A DNA stretch of 64,000 nucleotides from the IMG/VR virus record IMGVR_UViG_3300039106_000244, positions 1 to 64,000 of that record; one strand, written 5' to 3'. A program made the translations under genes and the position numbers. Within the stretch, counting starts at the first letter, position 1. Each line of letters opens with the position of its first letter. The DNA comes from a virus. Below, piece after piece: positions 1 to 7,260 of the stretch. The notes below the pieces were generated by a model. It saw nothing but the letters and a program-made list of their open reading frames with translations, ran no database searches and was not told the DNA's origin.

Positions 1-125
1 ACTTTGCAGAGCCTTACTATGTACAAAATCATAAAACCTTACACATTGTTAGCGACCGCGATGCAATGATGATAGGGCTACATGCAAACAATCTACAGCA
101 ATACTTGGATAACCAAAGCCTCTAA
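1..125 (+). CDS. 3' end of an unidentified gene (partial)
   Basis: The frame starting at base 3 is open from the window edge to a TAA at 123-125 and gives the last 40 residues of a protein, ending in QQYLDNQSL. The next gene, on the opposite strand, has its stop codon directly abutting (126-128), the close packing typical of phage. No domain can be recognised from this fragment. It is treated as coding because the frame is open and fits without a gap against the neighbour. Confidence 0.55.
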   Translation, partial: FAEPYYVQNHKTLHIVSDRDAMMIGLHANNLQQYLDNQSL

Positions 126-2042
126 TTACCAAGTACCCATACCGTTCCACGTATATTCAAAACTGTAATCATCCCACGTGTAACCTTCGTTGTCTGGATG
201 TTGTACAAATTTATAATAGTGTGTTGCTGACCAATTGCCCATTGCGTCAATTTTAAATTTATGATTAGCTGTATAGTCGCATGCAAGCCTATCGCTCCAC
301 TCACGTAAATCTGCTTCAGGGTCATAAACTATTTCAATTTCATACTCGCCTAATGCTCTCCATAATGAACGCAACAATGGCCAGATTTCATTCACAATAC
401 TATCGGCAAATTTATTAATGTTAGGTGTAATTATATTGTAATTAAATTCTTCATATGGAATTTGTTGAGGTTGTATATTTTTTTGATCATACTTAATATT
501 GTATAACTTTAATAATTCAGGTCTTTCTGCACCAAAGAATGGAGTCGTTGAATGCAGGTGTTGAAGGAAAATTAAGAATGATTTTTGTCTAATTAATCGA
601 TGAAGTTTAGTATTAACTAAGTCATTTGTAGTCCATGCTTTTTGAAATCTATGTGGAAATATATTAAACTTTTCACCATACATAGTCACTTCGGCACCAG
701 GGCTTAACATCATAGTAATGCCGGGGCTAACATTAAACAGATTATAGTTACGTATGCGCCACACTAATGTTAATGTATCTGCAAAGCCTTGTGGGTCTTC
801 ACTAGGAAATCCAATAATCCATGTTGTTGAATGTTCTATACCTACTTCGCTTCCGTGTCGTAAGTTATCCTCAATTTCTGTTACATTAACACCTTTCTTC
901 ATATCATCAAGTACACGTTGACTGCCTGATTCGACTCCATAATTAAGTTGATGACAGCCACTTGCTTTTAGGTCTTTAAGATATTCAAAGTCCATTCTGC
1001 CATCGCATCGTGCATATCCTTGCCACTTGATTTTTAGATTACGTTCCACTACACCTAATGCAAATGCACGTAATTCTTTAAGATTGCCATTTACAAGACT
1101 ATCAATGAACCATACAAAATCAATGCCATAAGTTTGGTATTGTATTTCTATTTCGTTTAATACAGATCCTGCCATGCGTCCACGATACTTCCAGAAATGC
1201 ACTTCTGTACAGAACACACACTTAGCAACACAGCCACGGCTTAACTCACTGCTAATACCGTTAGACATTTCGTAATCAGTCAAGTCATAATGACTGTAAT
1301 CTGGAAAAGGTAAACTATCTAAATCTAATCGTGTTTTTGGTGCTACTAAAAATTTATCCATTATAGGTTGGTTATTTTCTATACTGTCTAGTAGATTTAA
1401 TAGTATCTGCTCGCCTTCACCTTGTACTAAATGATCATAAAACTTTTCTGTATACCTAGACGGAGAACCTGCTTGTGGGCCGCCAGCAATTATTTTAGCA
1501 TTAGGTAACAGTTGACGCAGTTTAAGTGCCATCCAATTTGCAGGGACTTCGTTTGTATAGTATAAACAAAATCCTACTACATCAGGTTTACTAGCGGCTA
1601 TACTTTCTACATACTCTTGTAGTATTGGCTCGAGATATTGATGAATTTCTCTCATGTATTCTTTGCCAGCCCACATCCACTCTCGACTAGGATGCCAATA
1701 ATCCAATGGTGCTATTTCTTTAAGTCGTTTCCACGATTTAACATTTACATCTAATACAGTAGTATCGTACCCTGCCGCACGTGTTACACCGGCTAAGCGT
1801 GATAGGTTGTATGGCGGAAAATATACACCCCATTCCGGAACCATTACTAATGTTAATTTAGTATTTCTAGTTACTTCATTTAATTCAATTGGTATAAGAT
1901 TGTGCTGTGGCGTTTTTCTAGCCATAGACATCATTGATTTGATCATTACCCAATCTTTACTTTCTGGGTCGTTGGATGGTAGTTCTTCAGCTAAGTTATT
2001 AAACTTACTGTCTGGGAGGATTGGGATGATTGCCATATACAT
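126..2042 (-). CDS. B12-binding-type radical SAM protein
   Basis: About 638 residues. The N-terminal third looks like a cobalamin-binding (Rossmann-like) domain: PPYNLSRLAGVTRAAGYDTT, then a segment with KPDVVGFCLYY and IIAGGPQAG. A radical SAM core follows with the CxxxCxxC cluster motif (SRGCVAKCVFC, about residue 268). This architecture is that of class B radical SAM enzymes, which do methylations and ring chemistry; the substrate here is unknown. The C-terminal ~200 residues are not recognised. The frame extends to 2135, but that start would run through the promoter of the divergent gene, so ATG 2042 (or 2036) is preferred; neither has a clear ribosome site. It is one of seven radical SAM genes in the window. 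Confidence 0.85.
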   Translation of the reverse strand: MYMAIIPILPDSKFNNLAEELPSNDPESKDWVMIKSMMSMARKTPQHNLIPIELNEVTRNTKLTLVMVPEWGVYFPPYNLSRLAGVTRAAGYDTTVLDVNVKSWKRLKEIAPLDYWHPSREWMWAGKEYMREIHQYLEPILQEYVESIAASKPDVVGFCLYYTNEVPANWMALKLRQLLPNAKIIAGGPQAGSPSRYTEKFYDHLVQGEGEQILLNLLDSIENNQPIMDKFLVAPKTRLDLDSLPFPDYSHYDLTDYEMSNGISSELSRGCVAKCVFCTEVHFWKYRGRMAGSVLNEIEIQYQTYGIDFVWFIDSLVNGNLKELRAFALGVVERNLKIKWQGYARCDGRMDFEYLKDLKASGCHQLNYGVESGSQRVLDDMKKGVNVTEIEDNLRHGSEVGIEHSTTWIIGFPSEDPQGFADTLTLVWRIRNYNLFNVSPGITMMLSPGAEVTMYGEKFNIFPHRFQKAWTTNDLVNTKLHRLIRQKSFLIFLQHLHSTTPFFGAERPELLKLYNIKYDQKNIQPQQIPYEEFNYNIITPNINKFADSIVNEIWPLLRSLWRALGEYEIEIVYDPEADLREWSDRLACDYTANHKFKIDAMGNWSATHYYKFVQHPDNEGYTWDDYSFEYTWNGMGTW

Positions 2043-2047
2043 ATTTA

Positions 2048-2061
2048 CGCTATATATAGCG
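2048..2061. promoter_or_regulatory. perfect 14-bp palindrome in divergent promoter region
   Basis: CGCTATATATAGCG is a perfect inverted repeat, GC-ended in very AT-rich surroundings. It lies between the B12 radical SAM start and the promoter of the secreted-protein gene. It could be an operator for a dimeric repressor or a short hairpin in the minus-strand leader. The role is inferred only from position. Confidence 0.3.
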
Positions 2062-2082
2062 CCGGTATAAATTTTATAACGA

Positions 2083-2111
2083 TTGACTTTTAAATATAAT
2101 TGTGTTATACT
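2083..2111 (+). promoter_or_regulatory. sigma70-type promoter (TTGACT-17-TATACT)
   Basis: TTGACT at 2083-2088 and TATACT at 2106-2111 are separated by 17 bp. They sit about 35 bp before the small secreted-protein gene, which has an AAGGAG ribosome site at 2134-2139. Confidence 0.8.
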
Positions 2112-2145
2112 GGTTGTGTAATAAATAAAATTCAAGGAGTAACGT

Positions 2146-2451
2146 ATGAAGAAAACACTTTTAGCATTACTGTTAGCATCACTTAGTACTACTGCATTTG
2201 CAGATGGACGTTATGGGCGCGGCTATCGTGGCCACGGAGGTGGTGGCGGAAATGTATTACTTCCGTTAATCGTTGGAGGTACATTAGGTTACATTATTGC
2301 ACAGCCGCGTCAACAAACAATTATTGTACAAGAACCACAATATGCTCCACTACCAAGCTATGTACCTGCAAACGAACCAATCTACCGTTATGAGAACATT
2401 TATGACGCAAATTGTAACTGTTATCGTCAGGTTTTAGTTCAAATCAACTAA
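2146..2451 (+). CDS. small secreted Gly-rich protein
   Basis: 101 residues. A clear Sec signal peptide (MKKTLLALLLASLSTTAFA) is followed by a predicted cleavage at AFA-DG. Next come a Gly/Arg-rich segment (GRYGRGYRGHGGGGGN), a short hydrophobic glycine-zipper-like stretch (LLPLIVGGTLGYIIA) and a Tyr/Pro-rich tail with CNCY. The likely location is the periplasm or outer membrane of a Gram-negative host. It has its own strong promoter and ribosome site (AAGGAG, 6 nt before ATG), so it behaves like an independently expressed accessory ('moron') gene. The last 8 bases overlap the end of the convergent downstream gene. No family is recognised; it could alter the envelope or exclude other phages. 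Confidence 0.85.
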   Translation: MKKTLLALLLASLSTTAFADGRYGRGYRGHGGGGGNVLLPLIVGGTLGYIIAQPRQQTIIVQEPQYAPLPSYVPANEPIYRYENIYDANCNCYRQVLVQIN

Positions 2452-3580
2452 GAGAATGTATGTGTGATAGTAACCAATTGCGTAAAGGCAAAATAAGTAG
2501 TTCCCTATTGGTTATTATTGCATAGTTGTGTTCTACTGTATCTTTAATAGTTTTTTGTACCACAGTTGGATCCATTTTACTCAAATTGATTATTTGTTGG
2601 ACAGCTTTAGCAATCCGTAAATCGTCATCTACTTCGTTATCATACGATTCATCTATAATATCTCCAAATGTTTTAAATCCATATTCTCGTAATTTTTTTA
2701 AATGATGATATGCACTAAACATTACAAATAATCGTTTTGCAAGTAATGGCTTCACTGTTTTTTCAGTGAAAAATATAAACGAATTCCATTGAGTTTCTGC
2801 AACAATGCTGTAATAACTATTTTGATATACCCCTACCGGAAGTTGTCGCGAAATTGGATATACTATATGCGGCACTGTCGGGTGAGGAAATGTAGCCTGG
2901 TATGAATTAAACACGCCATTATTAAGTTCCTTAGCAAGCACAGCCTGGGGTTGCTCAAGAGTATGCAATTCAGGAGAATAATATATTGTTGATTTATTTG
3001 ATAGATAGTCCAAATTATTTAACGATACCAACGATACATATGATTTATCTAGTAAGTTAGTTGTGCGCAATGCTTCGACTATTGTAGCTCGATGAGGTTT
3101 GTAAATCCCAAGTAATGCATCAAATAATTTTAATTTCGGTTCTGTGCCTGTTTCTGTATATGTATAATCGCAGGATGCCTCTATTAGAAATAACGGAAAT
3201 ATAAAAATTTTATCAGTGGTCAACGTTAAATTTTGTTTAATTGCACCAGTAACAATAATTACATTTTTGATAGAAAATCGTTCTCGGGTTAATTCTAAAT
3301 ATTCTTCAGGATCATCCCCGGGCAATATCTCTATATCAAAAATTATCAATAGATCAAACCTACTCAAATTGATAGTAGGAACACGCGAAATATCAAAACA
3401 ATCGAGTACATAATTCGCTCCAATTACAGCTATTTTTTTATTAGATTCTGGTAATTGATTAAAGTCATCTAACCAATATTTTTTACAATAAGAAAAATTA
3501 TTCCCTAAAATCTCATGTTCTGTTTTTTCATAGAGTGATAACGTATCGGAGATTTCAACTATTAATATATTATTGTGCAT
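2444..3580 (-). CDS. TEK-motif transferase-like protein (paralogue 1 of 4)
   Basis: 378 residues. The C-terminal third carries a motif shared with three other proteins in this window: an acidic residue, then FFTEKTVKPLLAKRLF, then LREYGFKTF and ESYD. The TEK block resembles the donor-binding block of GT10 fucosyltransferase-like enzymes, so a glycosyltransferase role is plausible but unproven. The N-terminal half is AT-rich and diverged. It stands apart from its paralogues near 40-45 kb and converges with the secreted-protein gene (8 nt overlap). No consensus promoter was found upstream on the minus strand. Confidence 0.8.
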   Translation of the reverse strand: MHNNILIVEISDTLSLYEKTEHEILGNNFSYCKKYWLDDFNQLPESNKKIAVIGANYVLDCFDISRVPTINLSRFDLLIIFDIEILPGDDPEEYLELTRERFSIKNVIIVTGAIKQNLTLTTDKIFIFPLFLIEASCDYTYTETGTEPKLKLFDALLGIYKPHRATIVEALRTTNLLDKSYVSLVSLNNLDYLSNKSTIYYSPELHTLEQPQAVLAKELNNGVFNSYQATFPHPTVPHIVYPISRQLPVGVYQNSYYSIVAETQWNSFIFFTEKTVKPLLAKRLFVMFSAYHHLKKLREYGFKTFGDIIDESYDNEVDDDLRIAKAVQQIINLSKMDPTVVQKTIKDTVEHNYAIITNRELLILPLRNWLLSHIHSLS

Positions 3581-3608
3581 ATAAATTATTTAGCCAGTCA
3601 ATTAGTAC

Positions 3609-3636
3609 TTGACTTCTACTGTAAAGAGTGTATAAT
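3609..3636 (+). promoter_or_regulatory. sigma70-type promoter (TTGACT-16-TATAAT)
   Basis: TTGACT at 3609-3614 and TATAAT at 3631-3636 with a 16 bp spacer, 38 bp before the HD hydrolase start codon. Confidence 0.8.
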
Positions 3637-3674
3637 AGCATTATTAGTTAGTTAATACACAGTGGAAGTTAAGT

Positions 3675-4205
3675 ATGACATCATTAGTAGCTAGAGCAAG
3701 ATCATTTGCTATCGAAGCGCATAGCGCAATCAATCATAAACGAAAATACACAGGTGACGACTACATTGTTCACCCTGCCGAAGTTGCGGCGATTGTTGCT
3801 ACTGTTCCACACACAGACGAAATGCTAGCGGCGGCTTGGTTGCATGACACAGTAGAAGACACTGGTGTTACAATCGAAACTATCCGTGAAGAGTTTGGTC
3901 CAATTGTAGCAGGGTTGGTTGCTGACCTAACTGATGTTAGCACTCCAAGTCTTGGCAACAGAGCAATTCGTAAAGGTATTGACTTGGCACATACTGCAAG
4001 TGCAAGCCCTAGCGCAAAAACAATTAAACTTGGCGACTTAATTTCAAACACTGCAAGCATTGTTGCACATGACCCGGGCTTTGCACGTGTATATCTTAAA
4101 GAAAAAGCCGCAATGCTTGAAGTAATGACTGACGGTGATGCAACACTGTTGGCTCGTGCTAAAGCTACACTAGCGGCAGGACTTGCTAAACTAGAAGGCA
4201 AATAA
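3675..4205 (+). CDS. SpoT/MESH1-like HD-domain (p)ppGpp hydrolase
   Basis: 176 residues, essentially only the HD hydrolase domain of the RelA/SpoT family, as in small alarmone hydrolases (MESH1). Visible motifs: HSAINHKRKYTGDDYIVHP (metal His and the conserved YIxHP), LHDTVEDT (the HD plus ED catalytic pair) and FGPIVAGLVADLTDVS. There is no synthetase or regulatory (TGS/ACT) domain. The known reaction of this family is Mn-dependent removal of the 3' pyrophosphate from (p)ppGpp; a nucleotide substrate variant such as NADPH is also possible. It has its own promoter, so it is probably expressed early or independently. A phage copy could blunt the host stringent response (inference). Confidence 0.88.
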   Translation: MTSLVARARSFAIEAHSAINHKRKYTGDDYIVHPAEVAAIVATVPHTDEMLAAAWLHDTVEDTGVTIETIREEFGPIVAGLVADLTDVSTPSLGNRAIRKGIDLAHTASASPSAKTIKLGDLISNTASIVAHDPGFARVYLKEKAAMLEVMTDGDATLLARAKATLAAGLAKLEGK

Positions 4206-4208
4206 CGG

Positions 4209-4237
4209 TTGACAGATGACTGAATTGACTGTATAAT
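4209..4237 (+). promoter_or_regulatory. sigma70-type promoter (TTGACA-17-TATAAT)
   Basis: Perfect consensus boxes: TTGACA at 4209-4214 and TATAAT at 4232-4237. The -35 starts 3 bp after the stop of the HD hydrolase gene. Confidence 0.88.
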
Positions 4238-4270
4238 GCTATACATACACTAACAACACAGGAGCAACAA

Positions 4271-4675
4271 ATGGCTTATATTGGCGCACAAGATGTTAAA
4301 GCAATACGTGACGAACTTAAAGCAACTTTTCCTAAATTTAAGTTTGGTGTACGTAAAGGTTATGCAGGTAGTTCAGTTGATGTTACTATTAAACAAGGTC
4401 CAGTTGACTTTGCCGAAGTATTCAAAGGTGGTCATTTACCTACTAAACGTAAATATGTTCAAATTAACGAATATCATCTATATAACTATGGTAAGTACGA
4501 AGCATTCTTTGAACAAGTATTAAACATTATCAAGACTGCTCCAGCTAACGCAGGTGGACGTGCTTGGTTTGATAAAAGTGATTCGCAAACAGATTATTTC
4601 TCAATTGCCTATTACATTCATTTAAACGTAGGTGAATGGGATGCTCCGTACGCTTGCACTAAGGAGTTTGCATAA
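4271..4675 (+). CDS. LPD29-like small protein
   Basis: 134 residues. The N-terminal part (DVKAIRDELKATFPKFKF, then a GSSVDVTIKQGP segment) matches the pattern I know for large-polyvalent-protein-associated domain 29, a small domain common in phages and mobile elements. Its molecular role is unknown to me. Start: ATG preceded by GGAG at a good distance (ACAGGAGCAACAA). It has its own consensus promoter and its stop overlaps the next start (TAATG). Confidence 0.8.
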   Translation: MAYIGAQDVKAIRDELKATFPKFKFGVRKGYAGSSVDVTIKQGPVDFAEVFKGGHLPTKRKYVQINEYHLYNYGKYEAFFEQVLNIIKTAPANAGGRAWFDKSDSQTDYFSIAYYIHLNVGEWDAPYACTKEFA

Positions 4676-4854
4676 TGTCATCAGCTTATTTCGTAAATTA
4701 TCACAAGAGTCGTATTTCTTTGTTGTCAGATGATGACTTAGAGGTTGCGTTTGAAACTTACAAAACATTGCAGGCACGTTCAGTCAATGATGAAATCGTA
4801 ACAGAATTGCTTGCACAAGAATTAGATGCACGTGATCAAAAAGAATTTGCATAG
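4675..4854 (+). CDS. small hypothetical protein (59 aa)
   Basis: 59 residues, beginning MSSAYFVNYHKSR and ending LDARDQKEFA; helical and acidic in the second half. The start codon overlaps the previous stop (TAATG), which indicates translational coupling with the LPD29-like gene. The next promoter begins 13 bp after its stop. Not recognised; it is called because of the coupling, the phage-style packing and codon use like its neighbours. Confidence 0.7.
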   Translation: MSSAYFVNYHKSRISLLSDDDLEVAFETYKTLQARSVNDEIVTELLAQELDARDQKEFA

Positions 4855-4867
4855 TAGTAGAAAGTGC

Positions 4868-4896
4868 TTGACAAAAAGAGAAAGTGGTAGTATAAT
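4868..4896 (+). promoter_or_regulatory. sigma70-type promoter (TTGACA-17-TATAAT)
   Basis: TTGACA at 4868-4873 and TATAAT at 4891-4896, ahead of the MoxR gene. The ribosome site is AGGAG at 4930-4934. Confidence 0.88.
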
Positions 4897-4939
4897 ATGT
4901 TTTGTTACATCAAGTTAAACAATTAATTAGGAGCAGGAA

Positions 4940-6037
4940 ATGGCAACAATTACTGAAAATAGAACAGTTACAGCAACGGAAGCAAAGGCGGCAATTTTGC
5001 GTTGCTTTACTAAACAACGTCCACTATTTTTATGGGGTCCCCCAGGTATTGGTAAGTCAGAATTAGTAGAAGGTATTACTAAAGACATGGGCGGGTTAAT
5101 GATTGACTTGCGCTTGGCACAAATGGACCCGACGGATATACGTGGTATTCCTTACTTTAACAAAGATAAGGGTGTAATGGATTGGGCTCCTCCAATTGAC
5201 TTGCCTGATGAAGAACTTGCGTCACAATATCCTATTGTGGTGTTGTTTTTAGATGAGATGAACAGTGCGGCGCCAAGTGTGCAAGCAGTTGCGTATCAAC
5301 TTATTTTGAACAGACGTGTTGGTAAGTATAAACTTCCTGACAACGTTGTAATGGTAGCGGCAGGTAACAGAGACGGTGACAAAGGTGTTAGCTACAGAAT
5401 GCCAAGTCCACTTGCTAACAGGTTTGTGCATTTGGAAATGCGTGTAGATTTTGATAGCTGGTTACAATGGGCTACTGAAAATCGTATTAACAAAGACGTT
5501 ATTGGTTACATCTCGTTTGCTAAAAACGACTTGTATGACTTCGATCCAAAAAGCTCAAGTCGTAGTTTTGCAACACCTCGTAGCTGGACTTTTGTTAGCG
5601 AGTTGTTAGATGACGGCATGGCAGATAGCACTACTACAGATATTGTAGCAGGTACTATTGGTGAAGGTACTGCGGTTAAGTTTATGGCGCATAGAAAGAT
5701 TTCTGCTAAAATGCCTAATCCAAGTGACATTTTAAATGGCAAGGTTACAGAACTTTCTGTTAAAGAAATTAGTGCAATGTACTCTCTAACAATGAGTATG
5801 TGTTACGAGTTGAAAGATGCGTACACTAAAATTGGTAAGGAAGATAATGCTAAATGGCATACTATGGCAGATTACTTCTTTAAGTTTATGATGGAGAACT
5901 TTACTACAGAAGTTACTGTTATGGGGGCGCGGGTTGCTTTGACTACTTTTAACTTGCCTTTTGTGCCAAACAAGTTGAAAAACTTTGATGAGTTCCATCG
6001 TCGCTTCGGAAAATATGTCGTAGCGGCCGTTGCGTGA
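4940..6037 (+). CDS. MoxR-family AAA+ ATPase
   Basis: 365 residues. Walker A GPPGIGKS at 33-40, Walker B VVLFLDEMN at about 100-108, and sensor-1 region VVMVAAGNRDGDKG at about 136-149; this is the MoxR/YifB-like AAA+ arrangement. MoxR ATPases act with von Willebrand factor A (VWA) proteins as chaperones that remodel or metal-load partner proteins. The partner is very probably the VWA/metallopeptidase gene at 7261, interrupted here only by a homing endonuclease gene and one small gene. It has its own consensus promoter and good ribosome site, and a bidirectional terminator follows. Confidence 0.92.
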   Translation: MATITENRTVTATEAKAAILRCFTKQRPLFLWGPPGIGKSELVEGITKDMGGLMIDLRLAQMDPTDIRGIPYFNKDKGVMDWAPPIDLPDEELASQYPIVVLFLDEMNSAAPSVQAVAYQLILNRRVGKYKLPDNVVMVAAGNRDGDKGVSYRMPSPLANRFVHLEMRVDFDSWLQWATENRINKDVIGYISFAKNDLYDFDPKSSSRSFATPRSWTFVSELLDDGMADSTTTDIVAGTIGEGTAVKFMAHRKISAKMPNPSDILNGKVTELSVKEISAMYSLTMSMCYELKDAYTKIGKEDNAKWHTMADYFFKFMMENFTTEVTVMGARVALTTFNLPFVPNKLKNFDEFHRRFGKYVVAAVA

Positions 6038-6062
6038 TAAGACTAGTTCTTAAATAGCAATT

Positions 6063-6094
6063 AAATAAAAGCGTCTTAATTGGCGCTTTTATTT
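6063..6094. terminator. bidirectional intrinsic terminator
   Basis: A perfect 11-bp stem, AAATAAAAGCG (6063-6073) with CGCTTTTATTT (6084-6094), and a 10-nt loop. It is T-rich on the 3' side in both orientations. It lies between the convergent MoxR gene and the GIY-YIG gene, whose stop codon falls in the loop. Confidence 0.88.
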
Positions 6095-6765
6095 TGGCTA
6101 TTATTCCATATAGTAAATGAATGTATTGCCATTTCTTTACGGTCGAATATACGACATATAACTTTTGGTTTGGCTATTCCTAAACCCTGACCTGCATGTG
6201 CGGCTTTATTATTTGCTCTATGTGTATCTGATTGTGCTTTACCTTTATTCCAAGCAATCTGTTCGCCTACTTTACCTTTGTTATGTGCAACCTGCACTCC
6301 TTTCTTACCTTTATTCCAAGGAGCAGTTCCTTTCTTAGATTCGCTAATTCTTCGTTTATGTTCGTCTGATTTAACTCTGCCTTTGTGCGCAATCGAGCGT
6401 TTCATTTTTGCTTCATCTGACTGTGGGCCAAGTTTCTTACCTTTAAATATACATGGTCTGTTTAAGCCAGTAAACTTGCCATCACCATTGTGTTGATTGT
6501 AGCTTAAAGGGTCGTTTTTAGCGTCTACAAGCGTTAGTAATGCGGTCTCTAATGCTAACATATCAACAGCGTGGCCAATGCACAGCACAGTTCGGGACCA
6601 ATTGGTTTGGTTGGATTCAATCAAAGGTTTGACTATGCGACTACTGCAAATATAACCATCTGCGGGGTTACAGCCGAGCTTAGTGCGTGAGCCAATATAC
6701 CAACGTCCGGTTGATAATTCTGTCCACTTATAAACATAAGCATAGGTAGGTGAGGTTAAATACAT
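6076..6765 (-). CDS. GIY-YIG homing endonuclease with NUMOD3-like repeats (copy B)
   Basis: About 229 residues. The N-terminal GIY-YIG nuclease core is visible as YVYKWTELSTGRWYIGSRT. The middle and C-terminal part is a string of Lys/Gly-rich repeats (SDEAKMKRSIAHKGR, SDEHKRRISESKKGTAPWNK, AWNKGKAQSDTH) typical of NUMOD3 DNA-binding modules in Seg/I-TevI-like enzymes. It is inserted against the direction of the MoxR-VWA unit, as expected for a free-standing homing gene. An in-frame ATG at 6774 is only 2 nt from the AGGA box; the ATG at 6765 aligns with the start of the second copy (TCAGCAATG against TCAGCATG), so it is preferred. Confidence 0.88.
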   Translation of the reverse strand: MYLTSPTYAYVYKWTELSTGRWYIGSRTKLGCNPADGYICSSRIVKPLIESNQTNWSRTVLCIGHAVDMLALETALLTLVDAKNDPLSYNQHNGDGKFTGLNRPCIFKGKKLGPQSDEAKMKRSIAHKGRVKSDEHKRRISESKKGTAPWNKGKKGVQVAHNKGKVGEQIAWNKGKAQSDTHRANNKAAHAGQGLGIAKPKVICRIFDRKEMAIHSFTIWNNSQNKSAN

Positions 6766-6833
6766 TGCTGACATAGTCCTTTATGTTAGAGTAGTCGGAT
6801 AGTGAGATATCGTGGACTACACATCTATTTATC
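6766..6833 (-). promoter_or_regulatory. GATAAATA box and paired-hairpin leader of GIY-YIG gene B
   Basis: Read on the minus strand: GATAAATA (6833-6826), 5 nt, then a 30-nt hairpin (6820-6791) with a 6-bp outer stem GTAGTC/GACTAC, CAC on the 5' side only, an inner 4-bp stem GATA/TATC with a 6-nt loop, and one unpaired C. TCTAAC, AGGA and the start codon follow. The same order and spacings occur at 38252-38319 with compensated base-pair changes. GATAAATA may be a late-type promoter box. Confidence 0.65.
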
Positions 6834-6843
6834 ATTTCTCCAA

Positions 6844-6872
6844 TTGACATCCCCGAACTTCTATGTTATAAT
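6844..6872 (+). promoter_or_regulatory. sigma70-type promoter (TTGACA-17-TATAAT)
   Basis: TTGACA at 6844-6849 and TATAAT at 6867-6872. It drives the 101-residue gene at 6899. Confidence 0.88.
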
Positions 6873-6898
6873 ATGCTTTACAATAATATGGTATCGAT

Positions 6899-7204
6899 AT
6901 GGTAGAATTTAAAATTAAGAAGATGGATGCAAGGTATAACGGCAGTGGATACTTTACTCACGTAATAGACTACGGTGGCAAGTATGGTACAAGTTTAACC
7001 TTTCAACAGCATCGAGTTTGGTTCTGGGAATCATTTGGTCCAAGTTGCGAGATTGAGGCGTTTATGCGGCTTGGAAAGAACAATCATTCTCAACCAGATT
7101 GTATTAGTGGTAATTGGGCATGGAATACAGAGTTTGGTAATAGAAAACTTTACGTAAGAGATGAAGCAACCCTTGCGTTCTTTACACTGAAATTTTTAAC
7201 TTGA
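6899..7204 (+). CDS. hypothetical protein (101 aa)
   Basis: 101 residues, beginning MVEFKIKKMDARYNG, rich in aromatic residues (VWFWESFGPSCEIEAF, NWAWNTEFGN). No signal peptide or membrane segment. It has its own consensus promoter 27 bp upstream but only a weak ribosome site. The stop codon is embedded in the -35 box of the next promoter. Not recognised; its place between MoxR and VWA genes may be accidental. Confidence 0.7.
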   Translation: MVEFKIKKMDARYNGSGYFTHVIDYGGKYGTSLTFQQHRVWFWESFGPSCEIEAFMRLGKNNHSQPDCISGNWAWNTEFGNRKLYVRDEATLAFFTLKFLT

Positions 7205-7229
7205 CAACAACAGAAAATGGTAGTATAAT
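7201..7229 (+). promoter_or_regulatory. sigma70-type promoter (TTGACA-17-TATAAT)
   Basis: TTGACA at 7201-7206, containing the stop codon of the preceding gene, and TATAAT at 7224-7229. It drives the VWA/metallopeptidase gene, which has AGGAG at 7250-7254. Confidence 0.88.
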
Positions 7230-7260
7230 AGTCTTTATAGTAAACGATTAGGAGTAGTAA

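Noticed and set aside
2043-2135. Extended N-terminus of the B12 radical SAM gene from 2135
   Set aside because: It would cover the divergent sigma70 promoter and reach almost to the neighbouring start; the extra residues (MNFIYYTTSITQLYLKVN) do not look like part of the domain.
3770-4246. 158-codon open frame opposite the HD hydrolase
   Set aside because: Antisense shadow of a clear enzyme gene; Ser/Ala-rich translation, no ribosome site, and it runs through the consensus promoter at 4209.
6063-6094. Hairpin considered as a transposon end next to the GIY-YIG gene
   Set aside because: It has the stem, T-rich flanks and convergent-gene position of a bidirectional terminator, and copy A of the endonuclease gene has no counterpart.
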